Counted from the stretch's first letter, positions 8,946 to 17,870 are shown. The stretch: DNA of 64,000 bases from Pectobacterium aquaticum (GCF_003382565.3 NZ_CP086253.1:1302001-1366000), one strand, 5' to 3'. The notes: generated by a model from the letters alone, not told the origin. Translations and numbers: made by a program.

Positions 8946-10064
8946 TTACTCACCTTGTTTCCAGGCAAAGATAAAGTCACTGTCAGGCAGCGAGGTAAAA
9001 TTCTGAATGATATGGTGATACGTGTCATCAGGATTCAAGCTGGAAAACGCCTGAGGATAAATGTCCTTTGCCAGATATTCCATACCAACAATGTTGTAAG
9101 GATGGTTGTAGAAATGGTGGTAAACGCCGTAAACGTGTTTCGCCTGAACGGCTGGAATTTGGCTGATGCCAGTGCGGTTTAGCAGCGTAGTGGCCTGATG
9201 ACGAACGTCTTCTACGCTGGCGCCATAGCCTAACGGCAGTACCTGACTGTTACCACGCTTAGAGCCTGTCATAATGTAGACGTCAGGTTTCATGCTGATA
9301 ATTTTTTCCAGCGAGACAAAGCCTGACGCGCCTGGCAGTAAATCCGAACCAATATTTTTCGCGCCGACCGCTTCAATTAATCCGCCCCAGCCGCTGTTGC
9401 TGTGTGTGAAGCAGCAGGAGTCTGAGTTGCCAGCAATCGGTTCAATAAAGACGTTAGGTTTCGGGGTGATTGCAGCGGTTTTCTGCTGAATAGCATCGAA
9501 GTGTTGACGATAGAAATCGGTATACGCTTTGGCATTGGCTTCCCGGTTCAGCACTTTACCCAATAGGTCGATGCTGGGGGCGGTATCTTTAGCCGGATTC
9601 ACTTCATAATCGACGAACAGTACCGGAATATTCAGCGCGCTGAGCTTGTCGATCACACCGCTTTCCGTCAGTGCTGCCTTGGCACGCAGCTGGGCAATCA
9701 TCAAATCCGGCTGTTTTGACAGCACGCTTTCCAGATCGACGTTGCCTTTGTCACTGAAGCCCATATCCAGAATGCCAACGGACTGAGGCCATTTCCCTTT
9801 CAGCATATCCCAGGTTGCGGTGTCCTGTTTTTTCGCCAGATTGTTCCAGGCGACCAGACGCTGAAAGGGATTATCGCGATCAAGCAATGCCATCGTCATA
9901 ATATCGCGCCCATCTTGCAGGATGATGCGCTGTGGCTCTTGTTTAATGGTGACACTTCTTCCGTCGAAATCAGTGACGGTAAGCGGATATTGGGTGGCAT
10001 AGCTGAAAAGCGGGGTGGTGAGGAGTGCAGTCAGAAAGAGTGATCTTACTGATTTTCTTAACAT
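8946..10064 (-). CDS. Iron-complex ABC transporter periplasmic binding protein
   Basis: A 372-residue exported protein; the signal peptide runs to about residue 23 (SLFLTALLTTPLFSYA). The body parallels the product of 3707-4834, including RIILQDGRDIMTMALLD and a Cys-Cys pair in the hinge region (GNSDSCCFTHSNSG). The Cys-Cys pair in both paralogues could form a disulfide or touch the ligand; that is inference. First gene of the operon with the permease and ATPase, behind a Fur-type site. Ribosome site AGGAT precedes the ATG. Confidence 0.85.
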   Translation of the reverse strand: MLRKSVRSLFLTALLTTPLFSYATQYPLTVTDFDGRSVTIKQEPQRIILQDGRDIMTMALLDRDNPFQRLVAWNNLAKKQDTATWDMLKGKWPQSVGILDMGFSDKGNVDLESVLSKQPDLMIAQLRAKAALTESGVIDKLSALNIPVLFVDYEVNPAKDTAPSIDLLGKVLNREANAKAYTDFYRQHFDAIQQKTAAITPKPNVFIEPIAGNSDSCCFTHSNSGWGGLIEAVGAKNIGSDLLPGASGFVSLEKIISMKPDVYIMTGSKRGNSQVLPLGYGASVEDVRHQATTLLNRTGISQIPAVQAKHVYGVYHHFYNHPYNIVGMEYLAKDIYPQAFSSLNPDDTYHHIIQNFTSLPDSDFIFAWKQGE

Positions 10065-10105
10065 GGTGGCGATCCTAATTCACGATTTATCGGTGTAATG
10101 AGTTT

Positions 10106-10118
10106 GATAATTATTATC
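10106..10118 (-). promoter_or_regulatory. Fur-type operator of the iron ABC operon
   Basis: GATAATTATTATC, a near-perfect inverted repeat of the GATAAT half-site, lies 42 bases upstream of the binding-protein start on the minus strand. Iron repression by Fur is the natural reading. It is shorter than the box at 3659. Confidence 0.75.
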
Positions 10119-10170
10119 GTATAAGGATAAACAATGCGTATACAGGATTCATATGTAAAGAAAAATAACA

Positions 10171-10210
10171 ACTCCGGCCCAATGTCGTTTTTATGGGGGT
10201 GGGCCGGAGT
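10171..10210 (-). terminator. Terminator-like hairpin after suhB
   Basis: A 10-bp perfect GC-rich stem (ACTCCGGCCC with GGGCCGGAGT, 20-base loop) begins 10 bases after the suhB stop. On the minus strand it is followed by TGTTATTTTTC, a broken T run. Confidence 0.65.
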
Positions 10211-10219
10211 GGGTCGGGA

Positions 10220-11023
10220 TTAGCGTTTCAGCGCGTCGCTCAGTTCTTCACGGATGGTACCCAGAATAGATTTCACCACGCGCGGGTTACCTGCAACCAG
10301 ATTGCCGGATGCCAGATAGTTATGGCCGCCAACGAAGTCTGTCACGATCCCGCCAGCTTCACGAACCAGCAGCTCGCCACCGGCAAAATCCCACGGCTTC
10401 AGGCCGATTTCAAAGAAACCGTCAACGCGACCTGCGGCCACATAGGCCAGATCCAGTGCAGCAGAACCCGTACGGCGGAAATCCGCACAGTGGGTGAACA
10501 GCGCGCCGATGACGTTGATATAGCTTTTGCTGTGTTGTTTTAATTTGAAAGGGAAACCTGTTGCCAGTACGGTGCCTTCCAGATCGCGGGCAGTGCTGCT
10601 GCGCAGACGGTAGCCGTTCAGCTGTGCACCTTGACCACGGGTCGCGGTAAACAGTTCATTACGCATAGGATCGTAAACGACGGCAACTTCGGTACGGCCT
10701 TTAATGCGGACCGCGATAGAAACAGCGAAGTGGGGTAAACGTTTGATGAAGTTGGTGGTGCCATCCAGAGGATCGATAACCCATTGTACTGCCGGATCTT
10801 CGCCAACTAGCTCGCCACATTCTTCACCAATAATGGTGTGCTGTGGGTAAGACTTACGGATGACTTCAACGATCAGACGTTCTGCATCCCGATCAACGTT
10901 GGTCACAAAATCGTTGCTGCCTTTCTGGCTAGCTTCGACGGCGTCTGGCGTTTCATAGTTTTTGGCAATTAAATTACCGGCTTTACGCGCAGCGCGTATA
11001 GCGATGTTGAGCATCGGATGCAT
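10220..11023 (-). CDS. suhB: Inositol-1-monophosphatase / antitermination factor SuhB
   Basis: 267 residues beginning MHPMLNIAIRAARKAGNLIA. The metal-dependent phosphatase motifs are present: GEECGE at about 66-71, DPLDGTTNF at 84-92 and KPWDFAGGELLVREAGG near 215. SuhB hydrolyses inositol-1-phosphate and, in enterobacteria, binds RNA polymerase with Nus factors during rRNA transcription. The start is the CAT at 11021-11023 on the plus strand; a longer open frame upstream lacks homology. It diverges from trmJ, as in E. coli. Confidence 0.95.
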   Translation of the reverse strand: MHPMLNIAIRAARKAGNLIAKNYETPDAVEASQKGSNDFVTNVDRDAERLIVEVIRKSYPQHTIIGEECGELVGEDPAVQWVIDPLDGTTNFIKRLPHFAVSIAVRIKGRTEVAVVYDPMRNELFTATRGQGAQLNGYRLRSSTARDLEGTVLATGFPFKLKQHSKSYINVIGALFTHCADFRRTGSAALDLAYVAAGRVDGFFEIGLKPWDFAGGELLVREAGGIVTDFVGGHNYLASGNLVAGNPRVVKSILGTIREELSDALKR

Positions 11024-11158
11024 GGTATCGGTCCACTGGAATGTTAAAGAACGGAAAGCGGCGCAGAGTATAGCAGGAGAAAAGTCAAATAGCGAAGTTT
11101 GTGTTAGAGTACGGCGGTTTCCTTTTCGCACGACTTCCTTTCGCACAATAGAGTACAT

Positions 11159-11884
11159 ATGTTAGACAATATTCGCATTGTTCTGGTTGAAACGTCGCAC
11201 ACTGGCAATATGGGGTCAGTGGCCAGGGCGATGAAAACCATGGGATTAAGCAAACTTTATTTGGTCAACCCATTGGTGAAGCCTGATTCGCAGGCAATTG
11301 CGTTGGCGGCAGGCGCCAGCGATGTTATCGGCAATGCCACCATTGTGGAGTCGTTCGATCAGGCGCTCGAAGGATGTGGTCTGGTCGTTGGCACCAGCGC
11401 ACGGTCTCGAACCTTACCTTGGCCGATGCTGGAACCGCGTGAGTGCGGCGTTCGCAGCGCGCAGGAAGCGGAACACGCGCCGGTCGCGCTGGTGTTTGGG
11501 CGTGAACGCGTGGGGCTGACGAATGAAGAGCTTCAGAAATGCCATTATCACGTGGCGATTCCTGCGAACCCGGAATACAGCTCGCTCAATCTGGCGATGG
11601 CGGTACAGATCATTGCTTATGAAGTGCGCATCGCGCATTTGGATCGCTTACAAGCCGACCAGCCGGAACACGAAGAGTCACCGTACCCGCTGGTCGACGA
11701 TCTGGAGCGGTTTTATCAGCATCTTGAACAGACGCTGCTGCAAACCGGATTTATCCGACCAGCACATCAAGGGCAGGTGATGAACAAACTGCGTCGCCTG
11801 TTTACCCGCGCCAGGCCTGAAAGTCAGGAACTGAATATCCTGCGTGGGATACTGAGCTCGGTACAAAAAACACACGACGAATAA
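11159..11884 (+). CDS. trmJ: tRNA (Cm32/Um32) 2'-O-methyltransferase TrmJ
   Basis: A 241-residue SPOUT-class methyltransferase. The N-terminus (VLVETSHTGNMGSVARAMKTMG) is the RNA-binding start of the SpoU fold, and GRERVGLTNEEL near residue 116 and PANPEYSSLNLAMAVQ near 140 form the AdoMet-binding trefoil knot. It methylates the ribose of residue 32 in the anticodon loop of several tRNAs. It sits between suhB and iscR as in other enterobacteria, and its last base touches the first IscR site. Confidence 0.93.
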   Translation: MLDNIRIVLVETSHTGNMGSVARAMKTMGLSKLYLVNPLVKPDSQAIALAAGASDVIGNATIVESFDQALEGCGLVVGTSARSRTLPWPMLEPRECGVRSAQEAEHAPVALVFGRERVGLTNEELQKCHYHVAIPANPEYSSLNLAMAVQIIAYEVRIAHLDRLQADQPEHEESPYPLVDDLERFYQHLEQTLLQTGFIRPAHQGQVMNKLRRLFTRARPESQELNILRGILSSVQKTHDE

Positions 11885-11908
11885 TACTTGAGTGTTTTAC
11901 TCGGTTAA
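11884..11908 (+). promoter_or_regulatory. IscR type-1 site, distal copy
   Basis: ATACTTGAGTG-TTTT-ACTCGGTTAA follows the IscR type-1 pattern (ATASYYGACTRWWWYAGTCRRSTAT) with about four mismatches. It directly abuts the proximal site at 11909, giving two adjacent 25-bp boxes before iscR. Confidence 0.6.
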
Positions 11909-11933
11909 ATAGTTGACTAAAACACTCAGGAAT
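11909..11933 (+). promoter_or_regulatory. IscR type-1 site, proximal copy
   Basis: The box starts ATAGTTGACT and ends ACTCAGGAAT; it matches the 25-base type-1 pattern at all but two positions. Holo-IscR, carrying its [2Fe-2S] cluster, is known to bind such sites and repress the isc promoter. Confidence 0.8.
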
Positions 11934-12003
11934 GTCAGACTCGCGATATGTTCTGCCAATACATGTTTTCATAATACATGTTTTATCTACAGGTACCACT
12001 ATC

Positions 12004-12498
12004 ATGAGACTGACATCCAAAGGCCGTTACGCCGTTACCGCCATGCTCGATGTGGCTCTGCACTCCCAGGAAGGACCGGTTCCATTGGCGGATATTTCTG
12101 AACGCCAGGGTATTTCGCTGTCTTATCTGGAGCAGCTGTTTTCACGCTTGCGTAAGAACGGACTGGTTGCCAGCGTTCGTGGCCCGGGCGGCGGTTACCT
12201 GCTGGGTAAAAATGCGAATGAAATCGCTGTTGGTATGGTTATTTCGGCCGTCGATGAATCCGTTGATGCAACGCGTTGCCAGGGGCGCGAAGGCTGCCAG
12301 GGTGGCGATCGCTGCCTGACGCACACGCTGTGGCGCGATCTGAGTGACCGTATTACCGACTTCCTGAATAACATCACGCTGGATGAGCTGGTGAACAATA
12401 AGGAAGTGCTGGATGTGGCGGATCGTCAGGATGCTGACACGCGCCGCACCGCCAATGGACGTATCCAGGAAACGATTAACGTTAACCTGCGCGCCTGA
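12004..12498 (+). CDS. iscR: Iron-sulfur cluster regulator IscR
   Basis: A 164-residue Rrf2-family winged-helix protein. The DNA-binding domain spans about 1-65, and the cluster ligands Cys92, Cys98, Cys104 and His107 are all present in CQGREGCQGGDRCLTH. IscR with its [2Fe-2S] cluster represses its own operon; apo-IscR acts at other sites. I start at MRLTSKGRYAV, the conserved N-terminus; an in-frame ATG 24 codons upstream lies in the IscR/promoter region and is unlikely. A strong hairpin and 267 bases separate it from iscS, longer than in E. coli. Confidence 0.96.
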   Translation: MRLTSKGRYAVTAMLDVALHSQEGPVPLADISERQGISLSYLEQLFSRLRKNGLVASVRGPGGGYLLGKNANEIAVGMVISAVDESVDATRCQGREGCQGGDRCLTHTLWRDLSDRITDFLNNITLDELVNNKEVLDVADRQDADTRRTANGRIQETINVNLRA

Positions 12499-12507
12499 TA
12501 CACCTTC

Positions 12508-12537
12508 AACGTGACGAGCACCCTTACTCGTCACGTT
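12508..12537 (+). terminator. Terminator/attenuator hairpin between iscR and iscS
   Basis: An 11-bp perfect stem, AACGTGACGAG with CTCGTCACGTT, 8-base loop, closes into TTTT ten bases after iscR. In E. coli a structure in the same place protects the iscR message when the small RNA RyhB causes loss of iscSUA mRNA; the same role is plausible here. Confidence 0.7.
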
Positions 12538-12611
12538 TTGCCTTTCCGATAGCCGCATAATCCTGACCACATTACCCAATGTGGCGTTGGCGTTAGTCCG
12601 ACTATCACGGC

Positions 12612-12659
12612 GTGTTCTGACGATAATGTGTTCCGACGATAAATTGTTCCGGCTATAAC
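12612..12659 (+). repeat. Three tandem 16-bp direct repeats in the iscR-iscS spacer
   Basis: GTGTTCTGACGATAAT, GTGTTCCGACGATAAA and TTGTTCCGGCTATAAC follow one another without gaps. They are in the leader of iscS and are not explained by any known isc element I can name. Confidence 0.75.
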
Positions 12660-12765
12660 ATCGTCAGATTTTTTGCATTGGCCCGAGAGGTTGCGGGTAT
12701 AAACAGCCTGTCAATAAAACAAAACGCATTGTACGTTTTGAAGTGATGTACGGAGTTTATGAGCA

Positions 12766-13980
12766 ATGAAGTTACCTATCTATCTCGACTACTCAGCTAC
12801 CACGCCGGTTGACCCGCGCGTCGCTGAGAAAATGATGCAATGTTTGACGTTGGACGGTACGTTCGGTAATCCGGCTTCCCGTTCCCACCGTTTTGGCTGG
12901 CAGGCGGAAGAGGCGGTTGATATCGCCCGTAACCAAATTGCTGAGCTGGTCGGTGCCGACCCGCGTGAGATCGTCTTCACGTCAGGCGCGACCGAAGCCG
13001 ATAACCTCGCAATTAAAGGTGTTGCCAACTTCTATCAGAAGAAGGGCAAGCACATCATCACCAGTAAGACCGAACACAAAGCCGTACTGGATACCTGCCG
13101 TCAGCTTGAACGCGAAGGCTTTGAGGTGACTTATCTGGCTCCGCAGCGTAACGGTATTATCGATCTGGCTGAACTCGAAGCGGCAATGCGTGAGGACACC
13201 ATTCTGGTTTCCATCATGCACGTCAATAATGAAATCGGCGTTGTGCAGGATATCGCTGCTATCGGTGACATGTGCCGTAGTCGCGGTATTGTGTTCCATG
13301 TCGATGCCACGCAGAGCGTAGGCAAGCTGCCTATCGATCTCAACCAGTTAAAAGTGGATCTGATGTCTTTCTCCGGCCATAAAATTTATGGGCCGAAAGG
13401 GATCGGGGCACTGTATGTTCGTCGTAAACCCCGTATTCGTCTCGAAGCGCAGATGCACGGCGGCGGGCATGAGCGCGGTATGCGTTCTGGCACTTTGCCT
13501 GTGCACCAAATTGTCGGTATGGGTGAAGCCTACCGCATCGCAAAAGAAGAGATGACTGCAGAAATGGATCGCCTGCGTGCGCTGCGCGACCGTCTGTGGA
13601 ACGGTATTAATGATATTGAAGAAGTCTACCTGAATGGTGATATCGAGCAGGGCGTGCCCACTATCCTGAACGTCAGCTTCAACTATGTTGAAGGTGAATC
13701 GCTGATTATGGCGCTCAAGGATCTGGCTGTGTCGTCCGGTTCTGCCTGTACGTCGGCCAGCCTGGAGCCCTCCTACGTGTTACGTGCGCTGGGCATGAAT
13801 GATGAGCTGGCACATAGCTCGATCCGTTTCTCGCTGGGACGTTTTACCACCGAAGAAGAGATCGACTACACCATCGAGCTGGTGCGTAAATCCATCGGTC
13901 GTCTGCGCGATCTTTCTCCGCTGTGGGAAATGTTCAAGCAGGGCGTGGATATCAGCAGCATTGAGTGGGCGCATCATTAA
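12766..13980 (+). CDS. iscS: Cysteine desulfurase IscS
   Basis: A 404-residue PLP enzyme that removes sulfur from cysteine as a persulfide and passes it to IscU and to tRNA-thiolation partners. The N-terminus MKLPIYLDYSATTPVD, the PLP-lysine motif SFSGHKIYGPKG near residue 206 and the mobile active-site cysteine in SSGSACTSASLEPSYV near 328 are intact. Second gene of the isc operon; iscU follows 24 bases later. Full family length. Confidence 0.97.
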   Translation: MKLPIYLDYSATTPVDPRVAEKMMQCLTLDGTFGNPASRSHRFGWQAEEAVDIARNQIAELVGADPREIVFTSGATEADNLAIKGVANFYQKKGKHIITSKTEHKAVLDTCRQLEREGFEVTYLAPQRNGIIDLAELEAAMREDTILVSIMHVNNEIGVVQDIAAIGDMCRSRGIVFHVDATQSVGKLPIDLNQLKVDLMSFSGHKIYGPKGIGALYVRRKPRIRLEAQMHGGGHERGMRSGTLPVHQIVGMGEAYRIAKEEMTAEMDRLRALRDRLWNGINDIEEVYLNGDIEQGVPTILNVSFNYVEGESLIMALKDLAVSSGSACTSASLEPSYVLRALGMNDELAHSSIRFSLGRFTTEEEIDYTIELVRKSIGRLRDLSPLWEMFKQGVDISSIEWAHH

Positions 13981-14004
13981 TTCACCAGAGCGGGGACGAC
14001 TATC

Positions 14005-14391
14005 ATGGCTTACAGCGAAAAAGTAATTGATCACTATGAAAACCCACGTAATGTGGGTTCGTTTGACAACGCCGATCCGTCTATCGGCAGCGGCATGGTC
14101 GGCGCGCCAGCGTGCGGCGATGTGATGAAGTTGCAGATAAAAGTCAACAATGAGGGTATCATCGAAGATGCCCGCTTCAAGACATACGGTTGTGGTTCTG
14201 CCATTGCCTCCAGCTCGCTGGTCACCGAGTGGGTAAAAGGCAAATCGCTGAATGAAGCTGAAGCGATTAAGAACACGCAGATTGCCGAAGAGCTTGAGCT
14301 ACCGCCAGTGAAGATTCACTGCTCCATTCTGGCGGAAGACGCTATCAAGGCAGCGATTGCGGATTACAAAAGTAAACGCGATGCGCAGTAA
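14005..14391 (+). CDS. iscU: Iron-sulfur cluster scaffold IscU
   Basis: A 128-residue scaffold on which [2Fe-2S] clusters are built from IscS sulfur and iron. The three ligand cysteines are in place: Cys37 (GAPACGDV), Cys63 (YGCGSAIASS) and Cys106 next to His105 (KIHCSILAEDAI). The ELPPVK segment just before Cys106 is the HscA recognition site. It follows iscS by 24 bases in the same operon. Confidence 0.97.
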   Translation: MAYSEKVIDHYENPRNVGSFDNADPSIGSGMVGAPACGDVMKLQIKVNNEGIIEDARFKTYGCGSAIASSSLVTEWVKGKSLNEAEAIKNTQIAEELELPPVKIHCSILAEDAIKAAIADYKSKRDAQ

Positions 14392-14471
14392 TCTCTGCGG
14401 CTGAACTCGTCGGGGCAGCGTTTCTTGCGGTGCCTGATTCCGTCGAGGTGGCGAACGATCGAGGTAACAGT

Positions 14472-14795
14472 ATGTCGATTTCTCTGAGCGAAAGTGCGGC
14501 ACAACGCGTGAGCGCTTTCATCGCAAACCGGGGCAAAGGCCTTGGGCTGCGTCTTGGCGTACGGACATCCGGCTGTTCCGGTATGGCGTATGTGCTGGAG
14601 TTTGTTGATGATTTGAACGACGGTGATACGGTCTTTGAAGACAAAGGCGTCAAAGTCATCGTGGACGGCAAAAGTCTGGTCTATCTTGACGGAACCGAAT
14701 TGGATTTCGTCAAAGAAGGGCTGAACGAAGGCTTTAAGTTCAATAATCCGAACATTTCCGGCGAATGTGGTTGCGGCGAAAGTTTCAACGTCTGA
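14472..14795 (+). CDS. iscA: A-type iron-sulfur carrier IscA
   Basis: A 107-residue A-type carrier that receives clusters from IscU and delivers them to apoproteins. The metal ligands Cys35 (TSGCSG) and the C-terminal CGCG pair (Cys99, Cys101) are conserved. The start is MSISLSESAAQRV, preceded by GAGGTAACAGT; an in-frame ATG 14 codons upstream adds residues with no homology. Fourth gene of the isc operon. Confidence 0.96.
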   Translation: MSISLSESAAQRVSAFIANRGKGLGLRLGVRTSGCSGMAYVLEFVDDLNDGDTVFEDKGVKVIVDGKSLVYLDGTELDFVKEGLNEGFKFNNPNISGECGCGESFNV

Positions 14796-14866
14796 CCCCT
14801 CTTGGGTAGTGAACGTGCGATCGATTAATGGCCTGCGCTGCTACCCAAAACTCCCAGAGTACCACT

Positions 14867-15385
14867 ATGGATTACTTTACGTTATTCGGGCTGCCCATTC
14901 GCTATGATGTGGATGGCGGCCTGCTTGCATCCCGTTTTCAGGATTTGCAGCGGCAGTTCCATCCTGATCGTTATGCTGCTAGCCCAGAGCGCGAGCGCCT
15001 GCTGGCGGTGCAGCAGGCGGCGACGATCAATAATGCCTATCAGGCGCTCAAGCATCCGCTGAAACGCGCGGAGTATATGCTGTCGCTGCACGGTTTTGAT
15101 GTGAACAATGAACAGCATACGATGAAGGACACGGCATTCCTGATGGAACAGCTGGAACTGCGCGAAGAGTTGGAGGCGATCTCACAGCGATCCGATGCGG
15201 ATGAGGCGCTGACGGCCTTCGCGGAGCGGTTGCAGGCAACGATCGTTAAGCGCCGTTCGCATATGCGTGATGAACTCGATAATGAGACGTGGACAGACGC
15301 CGCGGATACCGTGCGCAAGCTACGCTTTTTAGACAAGCTCCAGCAACAGGTTGAAGAACTCGAAGAACAATTGCTGGACAGATAA
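14867..15385 (+). CDS. hscB: J-domain co-chaperone HscB
   Basis: A 172-residue protein. The J domain occupies about 1-75 with the HPDRY form of the HPD motif (FHPDRYA), and the C-terminal helical bundle binds IscU. It stimulates the ATPase of HscA and brings IscU to it. The start MDYFTLFGLP is the family N-terminus; the open frame continues 13 codons upstream without homology. Confidence 0.95.
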   Translation: MDYFTLFGLPIRYDVDGGLLASRFQDLQRQFHPDRYAASPERERLLAVQQAATINNAYQALKHPLKRAEYMLSLHGFDVNNEQHTMKDTAFLMEQLELREELEAISQRSDADEALTAFAERLQATIVKRRSHMRDELDNETWTDAADTVRKLRFLDKLQQQVEELEEQLLDR

Positions 15386-15460
15386 CTGGTTAATCCGGCG
15401 GGAAACCCGATGGTGATTACCATACCGGTTTTTTCGTCAGCCAATTGATGGAAGCTCAAT

Positions 15461-17311
15461 ATGGCCTTATTACAAATTAGTGAGCCCGGTCTTAGCGCCG
15501 CACCGCACCAGCGCCGTCTGGCTGTCGGTATTGATTTAGGCACCACCCATTCTCTTGTTGCTACCGTACGCAGCGGCGAAGCGCAGACGCTGGCGGATAG
15601 CGATGGACGCGACCTGCTGCCGTCGGTTGTCCACTATCGTCACGATGGTCACAGCGTTGGCTGGCACGCGCGCGACAATGCTGCCTACGATCTGGAAAAT
15701 ACCGTCAGTTCAGTTAAGCGCCTGATGGGGCGTTCTCTGGACGACATTCAGCAGCGCTATCCGCATTTACCGTATCACTTTCATGACAACGATAACGGCC
15801 TGCCGCTGATTCAGACCTCGGCTGGCAATCTCAATCCTGTACAAGTCTCGGCGGATATTTTGTCCGCGCTGGCTGCGCGTGCGGAAGCGGCGTTAGGCGG
15901 CGTGCCGGATGGCGTGGTGATTACCGTTCCCGCCTATTTCGATGACGCACAGCGTCAGGGCACCAAAGATGCGGCACGTCTTGCTGGGCTGCACGTATTG
16001 CGCCTACTGAACGAGCCGACCGCGGCCGCGATTGCCTACGGGCTGGATTCCGGTAAAGAGGGCGTGATCGCCATTTACGATCTGGGCGGTGGAACCTTTG
16101 ATATTTCCATTCTGCGCCTGAGCCGTGGCGTCTTTGAAGTGCTGGCAACGGGCGGCGACTCTGCATTGGGCGGTGATGATTTCGATCATCTGCTGGCGGA
16201 GTGGCTGCGTGAGCAGGCGGGTATTCACGATCGCGACGATCGCCAGTTGGATCATGCCTTTCGTGATGCGGCAGTGAAAGCCAAGATTGCGCTAAGCAGC
16301 GCCGAGACGGTACGCGTGGATGTCGCGGGCTGGCAGGGCGATATCACCCGTGAACAGCTTGATGCGCTGATTGCTCCTCTGGTGAAACGCACGCTGTTGT
16401 CCTGCCGTCGTACGTTGAAAGATGCAGGGCTGACGGCAGAAGACGTGCTGGAAGTCGTGATGGTGGGCGGATCGACGCGTGTTCCGCTGGTGCGCGGGCA
16501 GGTGGGAACGTTTTTTGGCCGCTCGCCGCTGACGTCGATCGATCCGGACAAGGTTGTAGCTATCGGCGCGGCGATCCAGGCGGATATTCTGGTGGGCAAC
16601 AAGCCAGACAGCGACATGCTGCTGCTAGATGTGATCCCCTTGTCGCTGGGGCTGGAGACGATGGGTGGGCTGGTGGAAAAAATCATTCCGCGCAATACCA
16701 CGATCCCGGTTGCCCGCGCACAGGAATTCACCACCTTCAAAGACGGCCAGAGCGGCATGATGATCCACGTCTTGCAGGGCGAACGCGAAATGGTGGCGGA
16801 TTGCCGCTCGCTTGCGCGCTTCTCGCTGCGCGGCTTACCGCCGCTGCCTGCCGGTGGGGCTCACATTCGCGTGACCTTTCAGGTGGATGCGGATGGCCTG
16901 CTGAGCGTGACGGCGATGGAGAAATCGACGGGCGTTGAGGCATCCATTCAGGTGAAACCGTCATACGGCCTGAGCGATACAGAAATTGCCACGATGATCA
17001 CCGACTCGATGCTGAATGCGAAGGAAGATGTCGGCGCGCGTCGTCTGGCAGAGCAAAAAGTGGAAGCGGCACGCGTGCTGGAAAGCTTGCAAAGTGCGCT
17101 GGTGGCGGACGCCGAGTTATTGAGCCATGAGGAAAAAGGCGTCATTGTCGCGGCATCCGAACACCTGCATACGATGATGCAGGGAAGCGATCCCGTGGCA
17201 ATTGAAGCTGCGATTAAAACAGTCGATCAACAAACCCAGGAATTCGCCGCTCGTCGCATGGATGCCTCTATCCGTCGCGCGCTGGCAGGCCATTCTGTGG
17301 ATGAGGTGTAA
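15461..17311 (+). CDS. hscA: Hsp70-class chaperone HscA for Fe-S cluster transfer
   Basis: A 616-residue Hsp70 paralogue. The ATPase domain begins VGIDLGTTHSLVA near residue 23, with the IYDLGGGTFDIS phosphate loop near 205 and GGSTRVPLV near 345; the substrate-binding domain follows the linker around residue 390. HscA binds the LPPVK motif of IscU and promotes cluster release in an ATP cycle with HscB. It lies 75 bases after hscB and one base before fdx. Confidence 0.96.
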   Translation: MALLQISEPGLSAAPHQRRLAVGIDLGTTHSLVATVRSGEAQTLADSDGRDLLPSVVHYRHDGHSVGWHARDNAAYDLENTVSSVKRLMGRSLDDIQQRYPHLPYHFHDNDNGLPLIQTSAGNLNPVQVSADILSALAARAEAALGGVPDGVVITVPAYFDDAQRQGTKDAARLAGLHVLRLLNEPTAAAIAYGLDSGKEGVIAIYDLGGGTFDISILRLSRGVFEVLATGGDSALGGDDFDHLLAEWLREQAGIHDRDDRQLDHAFRDAAVKAKIALSSAETVRVDVAGWQGDITREQLDALIAPLVKRTLLSCRRTLKDAGLTAEDVLEVVMVGGSTRVPLVRGQVGTFFGRSPLTSIDPDKVVAIGAAIQADILVGNKPDSDMLLLDVIPLSLGLETMGGLVEKIIPRNTTIPVARAQEFTTFKDGQSGMMIHVLQGEREMVADCRSLARFSLRGLPPLPAGGAHIRVTFQVDADGLLSVTAMEKSTGVEASIQVKPSYGLSDTEIATMITDSMLNAKEDVGARRLAEQKVEAARVLESLQSALVADAELLSHEEKGVIVAASEHLHTMMQGSDPVAIEAAIKTVDQQTQEFAARRMDASIRRALAGHSVDEV

Positions 17312-17312
17312 C

Positions 17313-17648
17313 ATGCCTAAAATAGTTTTTTTACCGCATCAGGATCTGTGCCCTGAAGGGGCGGTTTTGGAAGCGGAACGCGGTGAAAGCATTTTGGAAG
17401 TCGCCCTGCGTAACGGTATTGACGTTGAGCACGCCTGCGAGAAATCCTGTGCTTGCACCACTTGCCACTGCATCGTGCGCGAAGGCTTTGACTCGCTGGC
17501 AGAAAGTACAGAAGAAGAAGACGACATGCTGGATAAGGCCTGGGGTCTGGAGCCGGAAAGTCGTCTGGGCTGTCAGGCGCGTATCGCTGGGGACGATCTG
17601 GTTGTCGAGATCCCGCGCTATACGATCAACCACGCACGCGAGCATTGA
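17313..17648 (+). CDS. fdx: ISC-type [2Fe-2S] ferredoxin
   Basis: A 111-residue adrenodoxin-type ferredoxin. Cys42, Cys48, Cys51 and Cys87 are the cluster ligands in CEKSCACTTCHC and RLGCQAR. It supplies electrons for cluster assembly on IscU. The start MPKIVFLPHQ lies one base after the hscA stop, so translation is probably coupled; the same frame is open upstream inside hscA, which is only a shadow. Confidence 0.96.
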   Translation: MPKIVFLPHQDLCPEGAVLEAERGESILEVALRNGIDVEHACEKSCACTTCHCIVREGFDSLAESTEEEDDMLDKAWGLEPESRLGCQARIAGDDLVVEIPRYTINHAREH

Positions 17649-17669
17649 TCTGAATAAGGAGAAACCGCG

Positions 17670-17870
17670 ATGGGATTAAAATGGACAGACAGCCGGGCTA
17701 TCGGTGAAGCGCTTTACGACCAGTTTCCCGATCTCGATCCGAAAACCGTACGTTTCACGGACATGCACCAGTGGATCTGCGAATTGGATGAATTTGACGA
17801 TCGACCGGACGCTTCCAATGAAAAAATTCTGGAAGCGATCCTGTTGGTCTGGTTAGATGAAGCAGAATAG
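17670..17870 (+). CDS. iscX: Fe-S assembly protein IscX
   Basis: A 66-residue acidic protein starting MGLKWTDSRAIGEALYDQFP, the IscX (YfhJ) family. It binds IscS and iron through its acidic face (DEFDDRPDAS, WLDEAE) and moderates cluster assembly. AAGGAGAAA precedes the ATG, and a terminator ends the operon just after it. Confidence 0.95.
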   Translation: MGLKWTDSRAIGEALYDQFPDLDPKTVRFTDMHQWICELDEFDDRPDASNEKILEAILLVWLDEAE

